A stretch of DNA of 38,340 nt from an uncultured Macromonas sp. (GTDB lineage Bacteria; Pseudomonadota; Gammaproteobacteria; Burkholderiales; Burkholderiaceae), in NCBI GenBank assembly GCA_946481585.1, contig CAMLOF010000002.1, forward strand, positions 1-38,340. The letters are read 5' to 3'. Shown here piece by piece: positions 1 through 8,392 of the stretch. Every line of letters starts with the position of its first letter. Positions within the stretch are counted from its first letter, which is position 1. The notes beneath the pieces were generated by a model. That model was not told the DNA's origin. It was given only the letters and a program-made list of their open reading frames with translations, and made no database searches. A program made the translations under genes and the position numbers.

Positions 1-153
1 AACCAGTCTGCTGCCCGTGGCCGCATCATGGATGCCGACTTCGCGACAGAAACCGCCAACCTGAGCCGCTCGCAAATCCTGCAACAGGCTGGCACCGCGA
101 TGATCGCGCAGGCCAACCAGTTGCCGCAAGGCGTGCTGGCTCTGCTGCGCTGA
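1..153 (+). CDS. Flagellin, C-terminal end (partial, truncated by window start)
   Basis: Frame 1 encodes 50 residues and a TGA stop. They match the conserved C-terminal D0 helix of bacterial flagellins (GRIMDADFA, then [13 protein letters not shown], ending QGVLALLR), which packs in the filament core and carries the export/FliS-binding region. The same segment occurs at the end of the complete flagellin gene at 1880-2722, but the two differ at many third positions and in the last residues (QGVLALLR here, QNVLQLLQG there). They are therefore diverged paralogs and not a recent duplication. The gene is followed at once by a strong terminator. The N-terminal and central parts lie outside the window. 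Confidence 0.96.
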   Translation, partial: NQSAARGRIMDADFATETANLSRSQILQQAGTAMIAQANQLPQGVLALLR

Positions 154-179
154 TCGAAGGCGCCCAGGCGTGAAACAGA

Positions 180-210
180 CTAACCCCGGTTATGCCGGGG
201 TTAGTCGTTT
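180..210 (+). terminator. Intrinsic terminator after the first flagellin gene
   Basis: A perfect 10-bp inverted repeat (CTAACCCCGG at 180-189, CCGGGGTTAG at 195-204) has a 5-base loop and is followed by TCGTTT. It lies 26 bases after the flagellin stop codon, so it should end the abundant flagellin transcript before fliD. Confidence 0.88.
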
Positions 211-290
211 CAATTCCAGCTTTCGCAGTCAGGGCAGCAGTGCTAAAGTGATATAGATAGGGCAATTCTGCGGCCCCAAAGGAGTTCACC

Positions 291-1727
291 ATGGCGACCA
301 TCTCTTCGGCAGGCATTGGCAGCGGCTTGGATGTCCAGTCGATCGTCTCGAAGCTGATCGCGCTTGAGAAACAACCACTGACCCAGCTGCAAAGCCGTGG
401 CAGTACGCTCTCTACCAAGATTTCATCCTGGGGAACGGTGAAATCTCAACTTTCCAGCCTTCAGGATGCCGCACGCGCGCTGACCACGTCGTCCAACTGG
501 AGCAGTCGCAGCTTCACGTCCAGCAACACATCGGCCATCACTGGCTCGGTCACCTCGTCGGCTGCCGCTGGCGCCTATTCCGTCAACGTCACTGCGCTGG
601 CTCAGCAACAGGTCGCACGAACGGCCACAGGCATTACGGCGGGCAACGGCATTGGCCAGGACGGCACACTGGAGATCACTCTCGGCTCCTGGTCTGGCAG
701 CACATTTGCTGCAGCTGGCAGCGCAGTCACGCTGAGTGTCAGCTCCACAGACACCCTGAGCACCATCGCACAGAACATCAACAACCTGGGTGCGGGCGTC
801 ACCGCCACGGTAGTCACCTCAGGCGGACAAGACAACCTTATTTTGCGCAGCGACGAAACGGGCGCGACCCAAGGGTTCCAGATCCGTGCACTGGACGGCA
901 CCAGCACCCCAATCACCAGCGGCACCGGCCTGGGTGCGCTGGCTTACGCGTACGACAGCGGATCCGCATCTTTCTACGGCATGACGCAGACGCAGGCCGC
1001 CCAGAACGCCGCGGCCACCATAGAAGGCATCGCCGTCACCTCGTCCACCAACACCATCTCCGATGCCGTCAGCGGCCTCACCCTGGAGCTCAAGGACGAA
1101 ACCGCCAGCCCCGTGACGGTGACCGTTGGAAAGGATCTTGACGCCGTGAAGGCCAAGATCCAGAGCTTCGTTGACGCCTACAACACGCTGGTATCCACAC
1201 TGTCCGACTACACCAAGTACGACCAGGGCACAGACAAGGCCGGGCCACTGCAAGGCGACTCCACGGCCGTAGGCATACTTAACACCCTCAAGCGCATGGT
1301 CGGTGCCACCGGGCCGGCTGGCACCAGCTTTTCCCGCATGAGCGACGTGGGGCTGGAGTTGCAGCAAAGCGGCAAGCTGACCGTGAACAGCACAAAACTT
1401 GCCACGGCCATGGAAAGCTTGACCGACCTGGAAACCTTCTTTTCGGCCACCAGCGCGGAAACAACGACCACGGGACTGGCCCGGCGCTTCTACGACTACG
1501 CTTTCGGTGCCATAGCCACTCAAGGCGTCCTTTCCGAGCGGACCAGCGCCCTGCAAAAGGCTGTCGATCGCAACCAGGACGCCATCGAAAGGCTGAACGA
1601 CAGGATCACTCAGTCCGAAGCCCGTCTGTACAAGACGTACAACGCACTCGACACCAAAATGGCCTCGCTCAGTGCGCTCAGCTCTTACGTGTCGCAGCAG
1701 ATCGCCACTTGGAACAAGGCATCCTGA
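291..1727 (+). CDS. fliD: Flagellar filament cap protein FliD
   Basis: This 478-residue protein is the filament cap (hook-associated protein 2), which sits at the filament tip and folds exported flagellin subunits. The N-terminus (SSAGIGSGLDVQSIVSKLIALEKQPL) is the typical FliD_N signature. The middle part is Ser/Thr/Ala-rich beta-sheet sequence. The C-terminal third (about residues 270-478) is the FliD_C coiled region, with an N-x-L-V-S-TLSDYTKYD stretch and a final ALSSYVSQQIATWNK. The length is usual for the family. The start is set by AAAGGAG about 7 bases upstream of ATG 291. The gene is flanked by terminators on both sides, so it is probably transcribed alone. No flaG lies next to it, although flaG often sits between flagellin and fliD in related bacteria. 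Confidence 0.96.
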   Translation: MATISSAGIGSGLDVQSIVSKLIALEKQPLTQLQSRGSTLSTKISSWGTVKSQLSSLQDAARALTTSSNWSSRSFTSSNTSAITGSVTSSAAAGAYSVNVTALAQQQVARTATGITAGNGIGQDGTLEITLGSWSGSTFAAAGSAVTLSVSSTDTLSTIAQNINNLGAGVTATVVTSGGQDNLILRSDETGATQGFQIRALDGTSTPITSGTGLGALAYAYDSGSASFYGMTQTQAAQNAAATIEGIAVTSSTNTISDAVSGLTLELKDETASPVTVTVGKDLDAVKAKIQSFVDAYNTLVSTLSDYTKYDQGTDKAGPLQGDSTAVGILNTLKRMVGATGPAGTSFSRMSDVGLELQQSGKLTVNSTKLATAMESLTDLETFFSATSAETTTTGLARRFYDYAFGAIATQGVLSERTSALQKAVDRNQDAIERLNDRITQSEARLYKTYNALDTKMASLSALSSYVSQQIATWNKAS

Positions 1728-1757
1728 CGCCATTCGACCGTTCGGATATAGCCCCCT

Positions 1758-1788
1758 AAAGCCCCGTTTATCGGGGCTTTGTTTTTTT
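1758..1788 (+). terminator. Intrinsic terminator after fliD
   Basis: A 9-bp perfect stem (AAAGCCCCG at 1758-1766, CGGGGCTTT at 1772-1780) has a 5-base loop and a run of seven T at 1782-1788. It starts 30 bases after the fliD stop codon. Confidence 0.93.
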
Positions 1789-1829
1789 ACCGGCCAGCAA
1801 CAATGCTCCCAACACCCGGCCAGATTCCG

Positions 1830-1863
1830 TTGACTGGCCTGAGTGGCTGAATTCAATTGAATT
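1830..1863 (+). promoter_or_regulatory. Possible promoter/operator region of the second flagellin gene
   Basis: The gap between the fliD terminator and the flagellin start contains a perfect 14-bp palindrome (AATTCAATTGAATT, 1850-1863) next to the ribosome binding site. It also has a TTGACT hexamer at 1830-1835 that could be a -35 element, with a poor -10 (TCAATT at 1853-1858). No sigma-28 box like those at 26133-26159 and 26512-26538 was found here. Whether the palindrome is an operator, an mRNA leader element or chance is unknown. Confidence 0.25.
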
Positions 1864-1879
1864 TTTGAAGGAGCCCATC

Positions 1880-2722
1880 ATGGCCATGACCATCAACACC
1901 AACGTGATGTCGCTGAACGCCCAGCGCAACGCGGCCAAGACGCAACTGTCGATGGCCACCACCATGCAGCGCCTTTCTTCCGGTCTGCGCGTCAACAGCG
2001 CCAAGGACGACGCCGCTGGCCTGGCCATTGCCGAGCGCATGAACACACAGATCCGCGGCATGTCGGTGGCCATCCGCAATGCCAACGACGGCATCTCTCT
2101 GGCGCAGGTGGCTGAAGGCGGCTTGAGCACCATTGGCGAAATGTTGCAGCGCATGCGCGAGCTGGCTGTGCAAGCGGTCAACTCCACCAACACCACCAGC
2201 GACATCGATTCCCTCAACAAGGAATACACGCAGCTGCGCCAGGAAATCTCGCGCACGATCGACACGGTCCAGTTCAACGGCCAGGACATCCTCAAAACCA
2301 CCAGCGACTACACCTTCCAGGTGGGTGCCAACGCGGGGCAGTTGATCACCGTGACGTCGGCAGACATCAACCTGAACTCCGCCACCAGCATCACCGCACT
2401 CAACGGCACGGCCGTGAGCGCGCTGACCTCGGCCAACGCCGGAAACTCGGCCAACCTCTCGGCCATTGATGCGGCGCTCACCACCATCAATGAACGCCGC
2501 GCCTCGCTCGGCGCCGTGCAAAGCCGTTTCGAGAACACCATTGCGTTCCTGCAAACCGCCGTGGAAAACCAATCTGCAGCACGTGGTCGTATCATGGATG
2601 CTGACTTCGCCGCAGAAACGGCCAACCTCAGCCGCACGCAGATCCTGCAGCAGGCCGGTACAGCCATGATTGCGCAGGCCAACCAGGTTCCCCAAAACGT
2701 TCTCCAACTGCTGCAAGGTTGA
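1880..2722 (+). CDS. fliC: Flagellin (complete, second copy)
   Basis: This 280-residue flagellin is the filament subunit. The N-terminal D0/D1 region begins MAMTINTNVMSLNAQRN and contains the plant-immune (flg22-type) epitope region around QRLSSGLRVNSAKDDAAG. The C-terminal D0 helix ends QNVLQLLQG. The central variable domain is very short and Ser/Thr-rich (about residues 150-200), so candidate O-glycosylation sites are present in a small surface region. ATG 1880 was chosen because GAAGGAG lies 6 bases upstream and the protein then starts like other flagellins. A TTG 15 bases earlier is in frame but overlaps the ribosome binding site. The stop codon overlaps the start of the giant glycosyltransferase gene (TGATG), with no terminator between them, which suggests coupled expression of flagellin and its modifying enzyme. 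Confidence 0.97.
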   Translation: MAMTINTNVMSLNAQRNAAKTQLSMATTMQRLSSGLRVNSAKDDAAGLAIAERMNTQIRGMSVAIRNANDGISLAQVAEGGLSTIGEMLQRMRELAVQAVNSTNTTSDIDSLNKEYTQLRQEISRTIDTVQFNGQDILKTTSDYTFQVGANAGQLITVTSADINLNSATSITALNGTAVSALTSANAGNSANLSAIDAALTTINERRASLGAVQSRFENTIAFLQTAVENQSAARGRIMDADFAAETANLSRTQILQQAGTAMIAQANQVPQNVLQLLQG

Positions 2723-5700
2723 TGAAGACCCATCCGTTCTATATAGACGCGCCGGATTTCGACGAAAACGAAACACTGTCGCTGCAACTCCATGTGTTGT
2801 GCGACACGCTCAACCAAATGGGCTACGAAGCCTACGTTGGAGCGTCGTGCGTCAAATTGAACGGAAGGCTTTGGACGCCTCGCCTGACACCGCAGGTTCA
2901 GGCCGCGCATTACAAGGCAGGCAAAGTTCCGGTCACGGTGACAGGGCGTACCAACACCAGCCGCGACAATGCGCAGGACATTGGTGTACTCGCTCACTTC
3001 ACACCAGAGGGGCGCTGGAAAAACGGACAGGAAGTCCTCGAGGGGCAGATCTGCCTGAGCATCCCGCAAGCTGAAGCGGGTGAACATTGCCTGGGTCTTC
3101 GCCTACCGTATGCCGACCCTGAGCTGTTCCGGTCCGCCGAAGCACAGCCACAGTCTGGCGCCAACCGGCCAAAGCTGGTTTACGCCGAGAAATTCCGTGC
3201 ACAAGGGGGAAAGCTGCGCCCCGAACACGCCAATGCGACCGACATTTCACCCAGCTCCGGGACTCCGCTGACGCCGCAAGAGCGCGCCTGGTTGTTCCAA
3301 CAAGCAGAATGCCTCTACGTCTACGAGATGGGCGCGGTCGTGACGGAAGCCCGACTGTGCGGATGCCCGGTGGTCTATGTCTCCAATGACGTGACGCTTG
3401 CCACGTCCCCACAAGGCATCTGGAACAACGAAGGCACGTGCCGAGATTCCCTGCCAGCTGCTGGCAGCGAGGATGCCGCTGCGCTTCAACACGGCGTTGC
3501 AAGCTTCCGCCAGCGTTACCTGGAACTGTTTGAACACAGCGCCCAGTCCATTGAGGATTTTGCGCAGCAGGCACACACCCTGGCCGATGCACTGGCCAAC
3601 AGCCCTGACCACGCAGACAAAGGCTGGGCCCCTGAGGTGCTGGACACCTTGCAGGAATGGATCACCGACAAAAAGGACCGCGCGCAGTACGCCGAGTCCG
3701 CAAAATACCGTCGGATTCAATCCCAATACAAGACTTGGCGCAAGCGGAGTTCCTTGCGAGAAATTGACGCGCAGGTTTACGCCGAACACGTTTCGCAAGG
3801 CAAGGTTTCTCGGCCAGCTGTCATCATTTACAGCGACGGCGAGGACATGGAGTCCATTGCGCGCACACTGGACAGCCTGGGCCAGAGCCTTTGGCAACCT
3901 GCCGCCCTTATGGTCGTGGCCCCGTTCGCCTGCCCCGTTCCCCCTGAAGAGCTGGGCGACCAGTTCCAGTGGCTCCAGCACAACGGGCAGGCGTTGCCCG
4001 AGGGCTGGCTGACGACCGACGGAATGCCCACGTGGTGCCTGCTGGTCGATGCGGGTGTGACGCTCGAGCCCAACGCAACCATCGAGTTCGCGTTGGCAAT
4101 GCAGCCCGACCAAACCCGGCTGGTGTACTGCGACGACGACACCGAGGCGCCCGGCGGCGCCATCCCCCACTTCAAGCCCGACCTGAATGTCGAGTGGCTG
4201 CGCTGCTTCAACTACCTGGGCGGTGCCGTGGCAGTGGACACACGGTTGTGGAGCCAGAGCACCGGCAATGACCGCTTCGATGGCACCTACCGTCTGGCTT
4301 TGCAGCTTGCGGCCAACACTGGTAACCATGGGATAGCCCATGTGGACACGGTGCTGGCGCACCTTCCCGCAAACCAAAACGCCAACACCTTGGAACGACG
4401 TGAGGCGCGGGAGTTTGATCACGTTCGCAAGAGCCTCCAGGAGCTCGGCCTACCCGCGCAACTTCAAGCCGGAGCGGCATGGGGCAACTGGAGCATCGAA
4501 TACCTTCCCAGCCAGGAACAGAAGGTATCGGTCGTCGTTCCCACCGGCCTGCAGCTTGGTTACCTGAGCTGCCTGCTGGCATCGTTCAAAGAATACGGCG
4601 ATCCGGCCATTGCAGAGATCCTTCTCGTCACCAACGAAGACCAGCGCGAAGACGTGCAGGTTGTGGTTGCCCAGGTCGAGCCCGGCATACCGGTGCGGCT
4701 GGTGGTGGTCGAGTCCTCCGACGAGGGCTACAACCACTCGGCGGCATTGAACGCTGGCGCGCGCGAGGCCACGTCGGACCTGATCCTGTTCATGGACGAC
4801 GACACGGAATGCCTGCAACGGCACTGGCTGCGGACGCTGCGGGCGTACTTCGCGCAAGCCGATATTGCCTGCGTTGCCCCCCGCCTGGTGCTGCAGATGC
4901 AGAAGGACGCCACCTTGCAGGGCGGCCCGTTGATGGCGGGCGCCGATGGCATGTTCCGCCCCTACCTTGGCGAACGCGCCCTGCTGGAAGAACGGGGCGT
5001 GTTCTCGCGCCTGCAGACTTCACAAGACGTGTCGGCAGTGCCCGGCCACTGTTTCGTCACCCGCCGCCAAACGTGGCAAGAACTGGGTGGCTTCGACGAA
5101 CAAACCTTCAACCTCTACCACGGCGTGACCGACTTCTGCCTGCGTGCGCGCCAACGGGGTTGGCGGCACGTGTGGACCCCCGTGAGCAGCGTGCTCCACC
5201 ATGGTTCGAAGACGCTGAACTTCATCCAGCGGGAAACCGAAGTCGCCCTCAGCCTGCGCGACCGCGCCGTGCGTGAACACGAGCAGTGGCAAGAGCGCTG
5301 GGTGGCGTACCTCGGGCGCGACGGAAGCTACAGCCGTCACCTCTCGCTGCACGCGCTGTACGAAATCGATACCGACATCGTGCTGGACTGGCCCCGCGAA
5401 CGGCAGGACCGCCCCACGGTTCTGGCGCTTCCCATCTCCAGCGGGTCGGGGCAGTACCGCCTGGTGGAGCCGCTCGATGCGTTGCAGACTGCCGGTCTGG
5501 CTCGCACATGCGTCGTCTTCCCGCGTGCAGACCGCTCGCTGCGCGAACCCACGGTACTGGAAATTGCACGCGCACGGCCTGACACGCTGATCGTGCAACA
5601 CAGCATCGGCGACCACCACTTCCGCCGCCTGCGCAGCATCCGGCGCTCCTGCCCGAACATCTTCATCGTGCAGATGGTGGACGACCTGTTCCGCGATCTG

Positions 5701-6432
5701 CCCACCAGACACCACCTGCACAACCTGCACCAGCGCGAAGGCGAGTTGCGCATGCGCGAGGCCATCAGTCTGTGTGACCGCCTCGTCGTATCGACACAAC
5801 CCTTGGCAGATGCCTACCGAGCCTATTGCCCGGACGTGCGCGTGATGCCCAACTGCCTGGACGAAAAAGCCTGGGATGGACTGCGCCGCCCGACCAGAAC
5901 AGAGCCACGCGCACGCCTGCGCGTGGGCTGGGCCGGCGCCATGCAGCACCTGGACGATCTGGAGATGATCGCCGACGTGGTGCGCGAGCTGGCGAACGAA
6001 GTGGACTGGATCTTCATGGGCATGTGCCCGGATGTTCTTCGGCCTTACGTCAAAGAGTTCCACCCATTCGTGTCCTACGCAGACTATCCCGCCAAGTTGG
6101 CGACTCTGGATCTGGACATTGCCATCGCCCCATTGCAGGACAACCGTTTCAACGAGTCCAAGAGCAACCTGCGCCTGCTGGAGTACGGTGCAATGGGTTG
6201 GCCAGTGGTGTGCTCCGACGTTTACCCGTTCCGCACAGGTAACCCGCCGGTATGGCGTTTGCCAAACGAAGCTCAAGCATGGGTCGAGGCATTGCGCACA
6301 CTGATAGCCGACCCGGCACGGCGCGCGCGAATGGCGGAAGAACACCACCAATGGGTACGCAAAAATCACTTCCTCATGACCCGCGCCGAGGAATGGTTCC
6401 ATGCAGTCATGCGGCTCGAAAAAGGCCGCTGA
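2722..6432 (+). CDS. Giant multidomain glycosyltransferase, probable flagellin glycosyltransferase
   Basis: This 1236-residue protein has four glycosyltransferase-like modules. Residues 1-330 form a GT-B-like half with an acidic/nucleotide-binding signature near 199-223 (VVTEARLCGCPVVY). Residues about 363-590 form a GT2-type fold with YCDDDTEAP near 468 followed by HFKPDLNVEWLR. Residues about 602-890 form a second GT2 fold with SVVVPT, FMDDDTE near 690 and an ED-like DFCLRARQRGW near 803. Residues about 897-1236 form a GT4-like GT-B domain with the donor-site motif ESKSNLRLLEYGAMGWPVV near 1145. Such proteins occur in O-antigen and flagellin glycosylation clusters; a cytoplasmic role in flagellin modification is inferred from position. 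The ATG shares its A with the TGA of flagellin (2720-2722), so translation is probably coupled. A TTG 3 bases earlier is less likely. The exact sugar donors cannot be told from sequence. Confidence 0.9.
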   Translation: MKTHPFYIDAPDFDENETLSLQLHVLCDTLNQMGYEAYVGASCVKLNGRLWTPRLTPQVQAAHYKAGKVPVTVTGRTNTSRDNAQDIGVLAHFTPEGRWKNGQEVLEGQICLSIPQAEAGEHCLGLRLPYADPELFRSAEAQPQSGANRPKLVYAEKFRAQGGKLRPEHANATDISPSSGTPLTPQERAWLFQQAECLYVYEMGAVVTEARLCGCPVVYVSNDVTLATSPQGIWNNEGTCRDSLPAAGSEDAAALQHGVASFRQRYLELFEHSAQSIEDFAQQAHTLADALANSPDHADKGWAPEVLDTLQEWITDKKDRAQYAESAKYRRIQSQYKTWRKRSSLREIDAQVYAEHVSQGKVSRPAVIIYSDGEDMESIARTLDSLGQSLWQPAALMVVAPFACPVPPEELGDQFQWLQHNGQALPEGWLTTDGMPTWCLLVDAGVTLEPNATIEFALAMQPDQTRLVYCDDDTEAPGGAIPHFKPDLNVEWLRCFNYLGGAVAVDTRLWSQSTGNDRFDGTYRLALQLAANTGNHGIAHVDTVLAHLPANQNANTLERREAREFDHVRKSLQELGLPAQLQAGAAWGNWSIEYLPSQEQKVSVVVPTGLQLGYLSCLLASFKEYGDPAIAEILLVTNEDQREDVQVVVAQVEPGIPVRLVVVESSDEGYNHSAALNAGAREATSDLILFMDDDTECLQRHWLRTLRAYFAQADIACVAPRLVLQMQKDATLQGGPLMAGADGMFRPYLGERALLEERGVFSRLQTSQDVSAVPGHCFVTRRQTWQELGGFDEQTFNLYHGVTDFCLRARQRGWRHVWTPVSSVLHHGSKTLNFIQRETEVALSLRDRAVREHEQWQERWVAYLGRDGSYSRHLSLHALYEIDTDIVLDWPRERQDRPTVLALPISSGSGQYRLVEPLDALQTAGLARTCVVFPRADRSLREPTVLEIARARPDTLIVQHSIGDHHFRRLRSIRRSCPNIFIVQMVDDLFRDLPTRHHLHNLHQREGELRMREAISLCDRLVVSTQPLADAYRAYCPDVRVMPNCLDEKAWDGLRRPTRTEPRARLRVGWAGAMQHLDDLEMIADVVRELANEVDWIFMGMCPDVLRPYVKEFHPFVSYADYPAKLATLDLDIAIAPLQDNRFNESKSNLRLLEYGAMGWPVVCSDVYPFRTGNPPVWRLPNEAQAWVEALRTLIADPARRARMAEEHHQWVRKNHFLMTRAEEWFHAVMRLEKGR

Positions 6433-6456
6433 GTGCAATGACCAAGTGATAGACTG

Positions 6457-6486
6457 AAAAAGGCTGGTGACCCAGCCTTTTTCTTT
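6457..6486 (+). terminator. Intrinsic terminator after the first giant glycosyltransferase
   Basis: A perfect 11-bp stem (AAAAAGGCTGG at 6457-6467, CCAGCCTTTTT at 6472-6482) has a 4-base loop, with the T-rich arm running on into TCTTT. It separates the flagellin-glycosyltransferase unit from the sugar-nucleotide operon that starts at 6552. Confidence 0.93.
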
Positions 6487-6551
6487 GCCTTTTCGCACTT
6501 TGCAGCGATTACCATCCCCCCAATGCATCAGGAGATGGAGTCTACAGACAC

Positions 6552-7325
6552 ATGAAAGCAGTGATACTGGCTGGCGGACTGGGCAGCCGCCTGTCCGAGG
6601 AGACCCATCTCAAGCCCAAGCCCATGGTCGAGATCGGCGGACGCCCGATCCTCTGGCACCTGATGAAGACCTTCACGGCACATGGCGTCACCGACTTCAT
6701 CATCTGCCTGGGTTACAGGGGCTACGTGATCAAGGAGTTCTTCGCGAACTACTTTCTGCACACCTCGGACGTGACCTTCGACATGCGTGACAACCGCATG
6801 GAAGTGCATGAACAACACGCGGAACCCTGGCGAGTGACACTGATCGACACCGGTGAACAGACCCAGACGGGCGGGCGCCTGGCAAGGGTGCGCAAACACC
6901 TGCCAGACGATGAACCGTTCTTCTTCACCTACGGCGACGGCGTGGGAGACATCGACCTCACCGGGCTGGCCGCATTTCACCGGCAGCACGGCAAGCTGGC
7001 CACGGTGACTGCCGTGGCTCCGCCTGGGCGCTTTGGCACCCTGCGCCTCAACGAAAAATTGGTCACCGGTTTCGACGAGAAGCTGCCCGGTGACGGCAGC
7101 CTCATCAACGGTGGCTTCTTCGTACTCTCACCCCAGGTGATCGACCGCATCCATGGCGACCATGTGCCATGGGAAGGTGATCCCGTGGCCAGCCTGGTGC
7201 GTGACGGCCAGTTGGCGGCGTGGCAACACAGGGGCTTCTGGCACCCCATGGATACCTTGCGGGACCGCCAGTTGCTGGAAACCCTCTGGAGCAGCGGCCA
7301 AGCGCCCTGGAAGATGTGGAGCTGA
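6552..7325 (+). CDS. rfbF: Glucose-1-phosphate cytidylyltransferase
   Basis: This 257-residue enzyme (also called DdhA) joins CTP and alpha-D-glucose-1-phosphate to give CDP-glucose, the first step to CDP-3,6-dideoxyhexoses. The N-terminus carries the nucleotidyltransferase signature LAGGLGSRLSEET followed by KPKPMVEIGGRPI, and the family-typical YGDGVGDIDL, NGGFFVLSP and WEGDPV segments are present. Length is standard. A GGAG lies about 12 bases upstream of ATG 6552. It is the first gene of the long operon, behind a terminator. Its last 10 bases overlap the start of rfbG. No clear promoter could be recognised in the 69-base gap upstream. Confidence 0.96.
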   Translation: MKAVILAGGLGSRLSEETHLKPKPMVEIGGRPILWHLMKTFTAHGVTDFIICLGYRGYVIKEFFANYFLHTSDVTFDMRDNRMEVHEQHAEPWRVTLIDTGEQTQTGGRLARVRKHLPDDEPFFFTYGDGVGDIDLTGLAAFHRQHGKLATVTAVAPPGRFGTLRLNEKLVTGFDEKLPGDGSLINGGFFVLSPQVIDRIHGDHVPWEGDPVASLVRDGQLAAWQHRGFWHPMDTLRDRQLLETLWSSGQAPWKMWS

Positions 7326-8392
7326 CGGACGCTTTGGCGGTCTATGCAGGCCGCCGTGTGCTGGTCACCGGCCACACCGGGTTCAAGGGCTCGTGGCTGT
7401 CCCTGTGGTTGCATGAACTCAATGCAAGCGTCACGGGTCTTGCACTCCCGCCCGAAACCCACCCAAGCCTATTCACAGCAGCCTGCGTCGATGGATTGAT
7501 CGACAGCCTCACGGGCGACATCAACGACCTGTCGACCGTGACGGATGCGGTTGCCCATGCCCGCCCGGAAGTCATATTCCACCTCGCTGCGCAACCGCTG
7601 GTGCGCCGGGGCTACCGTGAACCCTTGACCACCTTCTCCACGAACGTGATGGGCACGCTGCATGTGCTGGAAGCCGCGCGGCGCCAGCCCGGGGTTCGTG
7701 CGGTGATCGTCGTCACCACAGACAAATGCTACGCCCCCAGCAGCGGCCCTTGGGGGCACCGCGAAACCGACCCACTGGGCGGCCACGACCCCTACAGCGC
7801 CAGCAAAGCCTGCGCCGAGATTGCCGTTGCGGCCTGGCGCTCGTCGTACGAGGACGCACCCCTGATGGCGAGTGCGCGCGCAGGCAATGTGATCGGCGGC
7901 GGCGACTGGGCAGAAGACCGCATCGTGCCCGACCTGTACCGGGCCGCACGCGCGAACCAGCCAGCCATCATCCGCCACCCCGGCGCGGTGAGGCCCTGGC
8001 AACATGTGCTGGAGCCTCTGGCGGGTTACCTGCAGTTGGGTGCGCAACTGCTCAATGGCAACAAACAGTTTGCCAGCGCTTGGAACTTCGGCCCGGCGCT
8101 GGAAGACATGCAGCCCGTGTCGCGCCTGTGCGATGTGTTGGCGCCTGCCCTGGGCGCCCGTTGGGAAACGCCCACCACGGCGGTGCCGCACAAGGAAAAC
8201 CCCAGCCTGCGCCTGGACAGCAGCAAAGCCATGCTGGAGCTGGGCTGGCAACCGCGCTGGCGGCTGGAACAGACCCTGGCCGCCACCGCAGACTGGTACC
8301 GCCGCCATGACGCGGGCGAAAACGCCCGCGAACTGGTCATTGAACAGATCCGCGCCTACGTGGCGCACAACATGCAGGAAACCGTGGCATGA
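7316..8392 (+). CDS. rfbG: CDP-glucose 4,6-dehydratase
   Basis: This 358-residue extended SDR enzyme (DdhB) converts CDP-glucose to CDP-4-keto-6-deoxyglucose using bound NAD. It has the glycine-rich [11 protein letters not shown] near the N-terminus, the [12 protein letters not shown] segment, a TTDKCY Thr site and the catalytic YSASK (Tyr-x3-Lys). The start is taken as GTG 7316, which overlaps the rfbF stop by 10 bases and gives the usual family length and N-terminus. An ATG 96 bases upstream lies deep within rfbF and would add an unrelated tail. The 3' end overlaps rfbH in an ATGA. Confidence 0.95.
   Translation: MELTDALAVYAGRRVLVTGHTGFKGSWLSLWLHELNASVTGLALPPETHPSLFTAACVDGLIDSLTGDINDLSTVTDAVAHARPEVIFHLAAQPLVRRGYREPLTTFSTNVMGTLHVLEAARRQPGVRAVIVVTTDKCYAPSSGPWGHRETDPLGGHDPYSASKACAEIAVAAWRSSYEDAPLMASARAGNVIGGGDWAEDRIVPDLYRAARANQPAIIRHPGAVRPWQHVLEPLAGYLQLGAQLLNGNKQFASAWNFGPALEDMQPVSRLCDVLAPALGARWETPTTAVPHKENPSLRLDSSKAMLELGWQPRWRLEQTLAATADWYRRHDAGENARELVIEQIRAYVAHNMQETVA

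Noticed and set aside
244..270. TAAAG upstream of fliD as a sigma-28 promoter
   Set aside because: The -35 part fits, but 14-15 bases downstream there is only GCAATTCT, not a GCCGATAA-like box.
819..2776. Two reverse-strand frames of more than 300 residues over fliD and flagellin
   Set aside because: Both are antisense to well-recognised genes and cross a terminator and the flagellin leader without any coding pattern.
5020..6528. A 502-residue reverse-strand open frame
   Set aside because: It is antisense to the giant glycosyltransferase, with compositionally odd His/Val/Gln-rich sequence, no ribosome binding site and no known domain.
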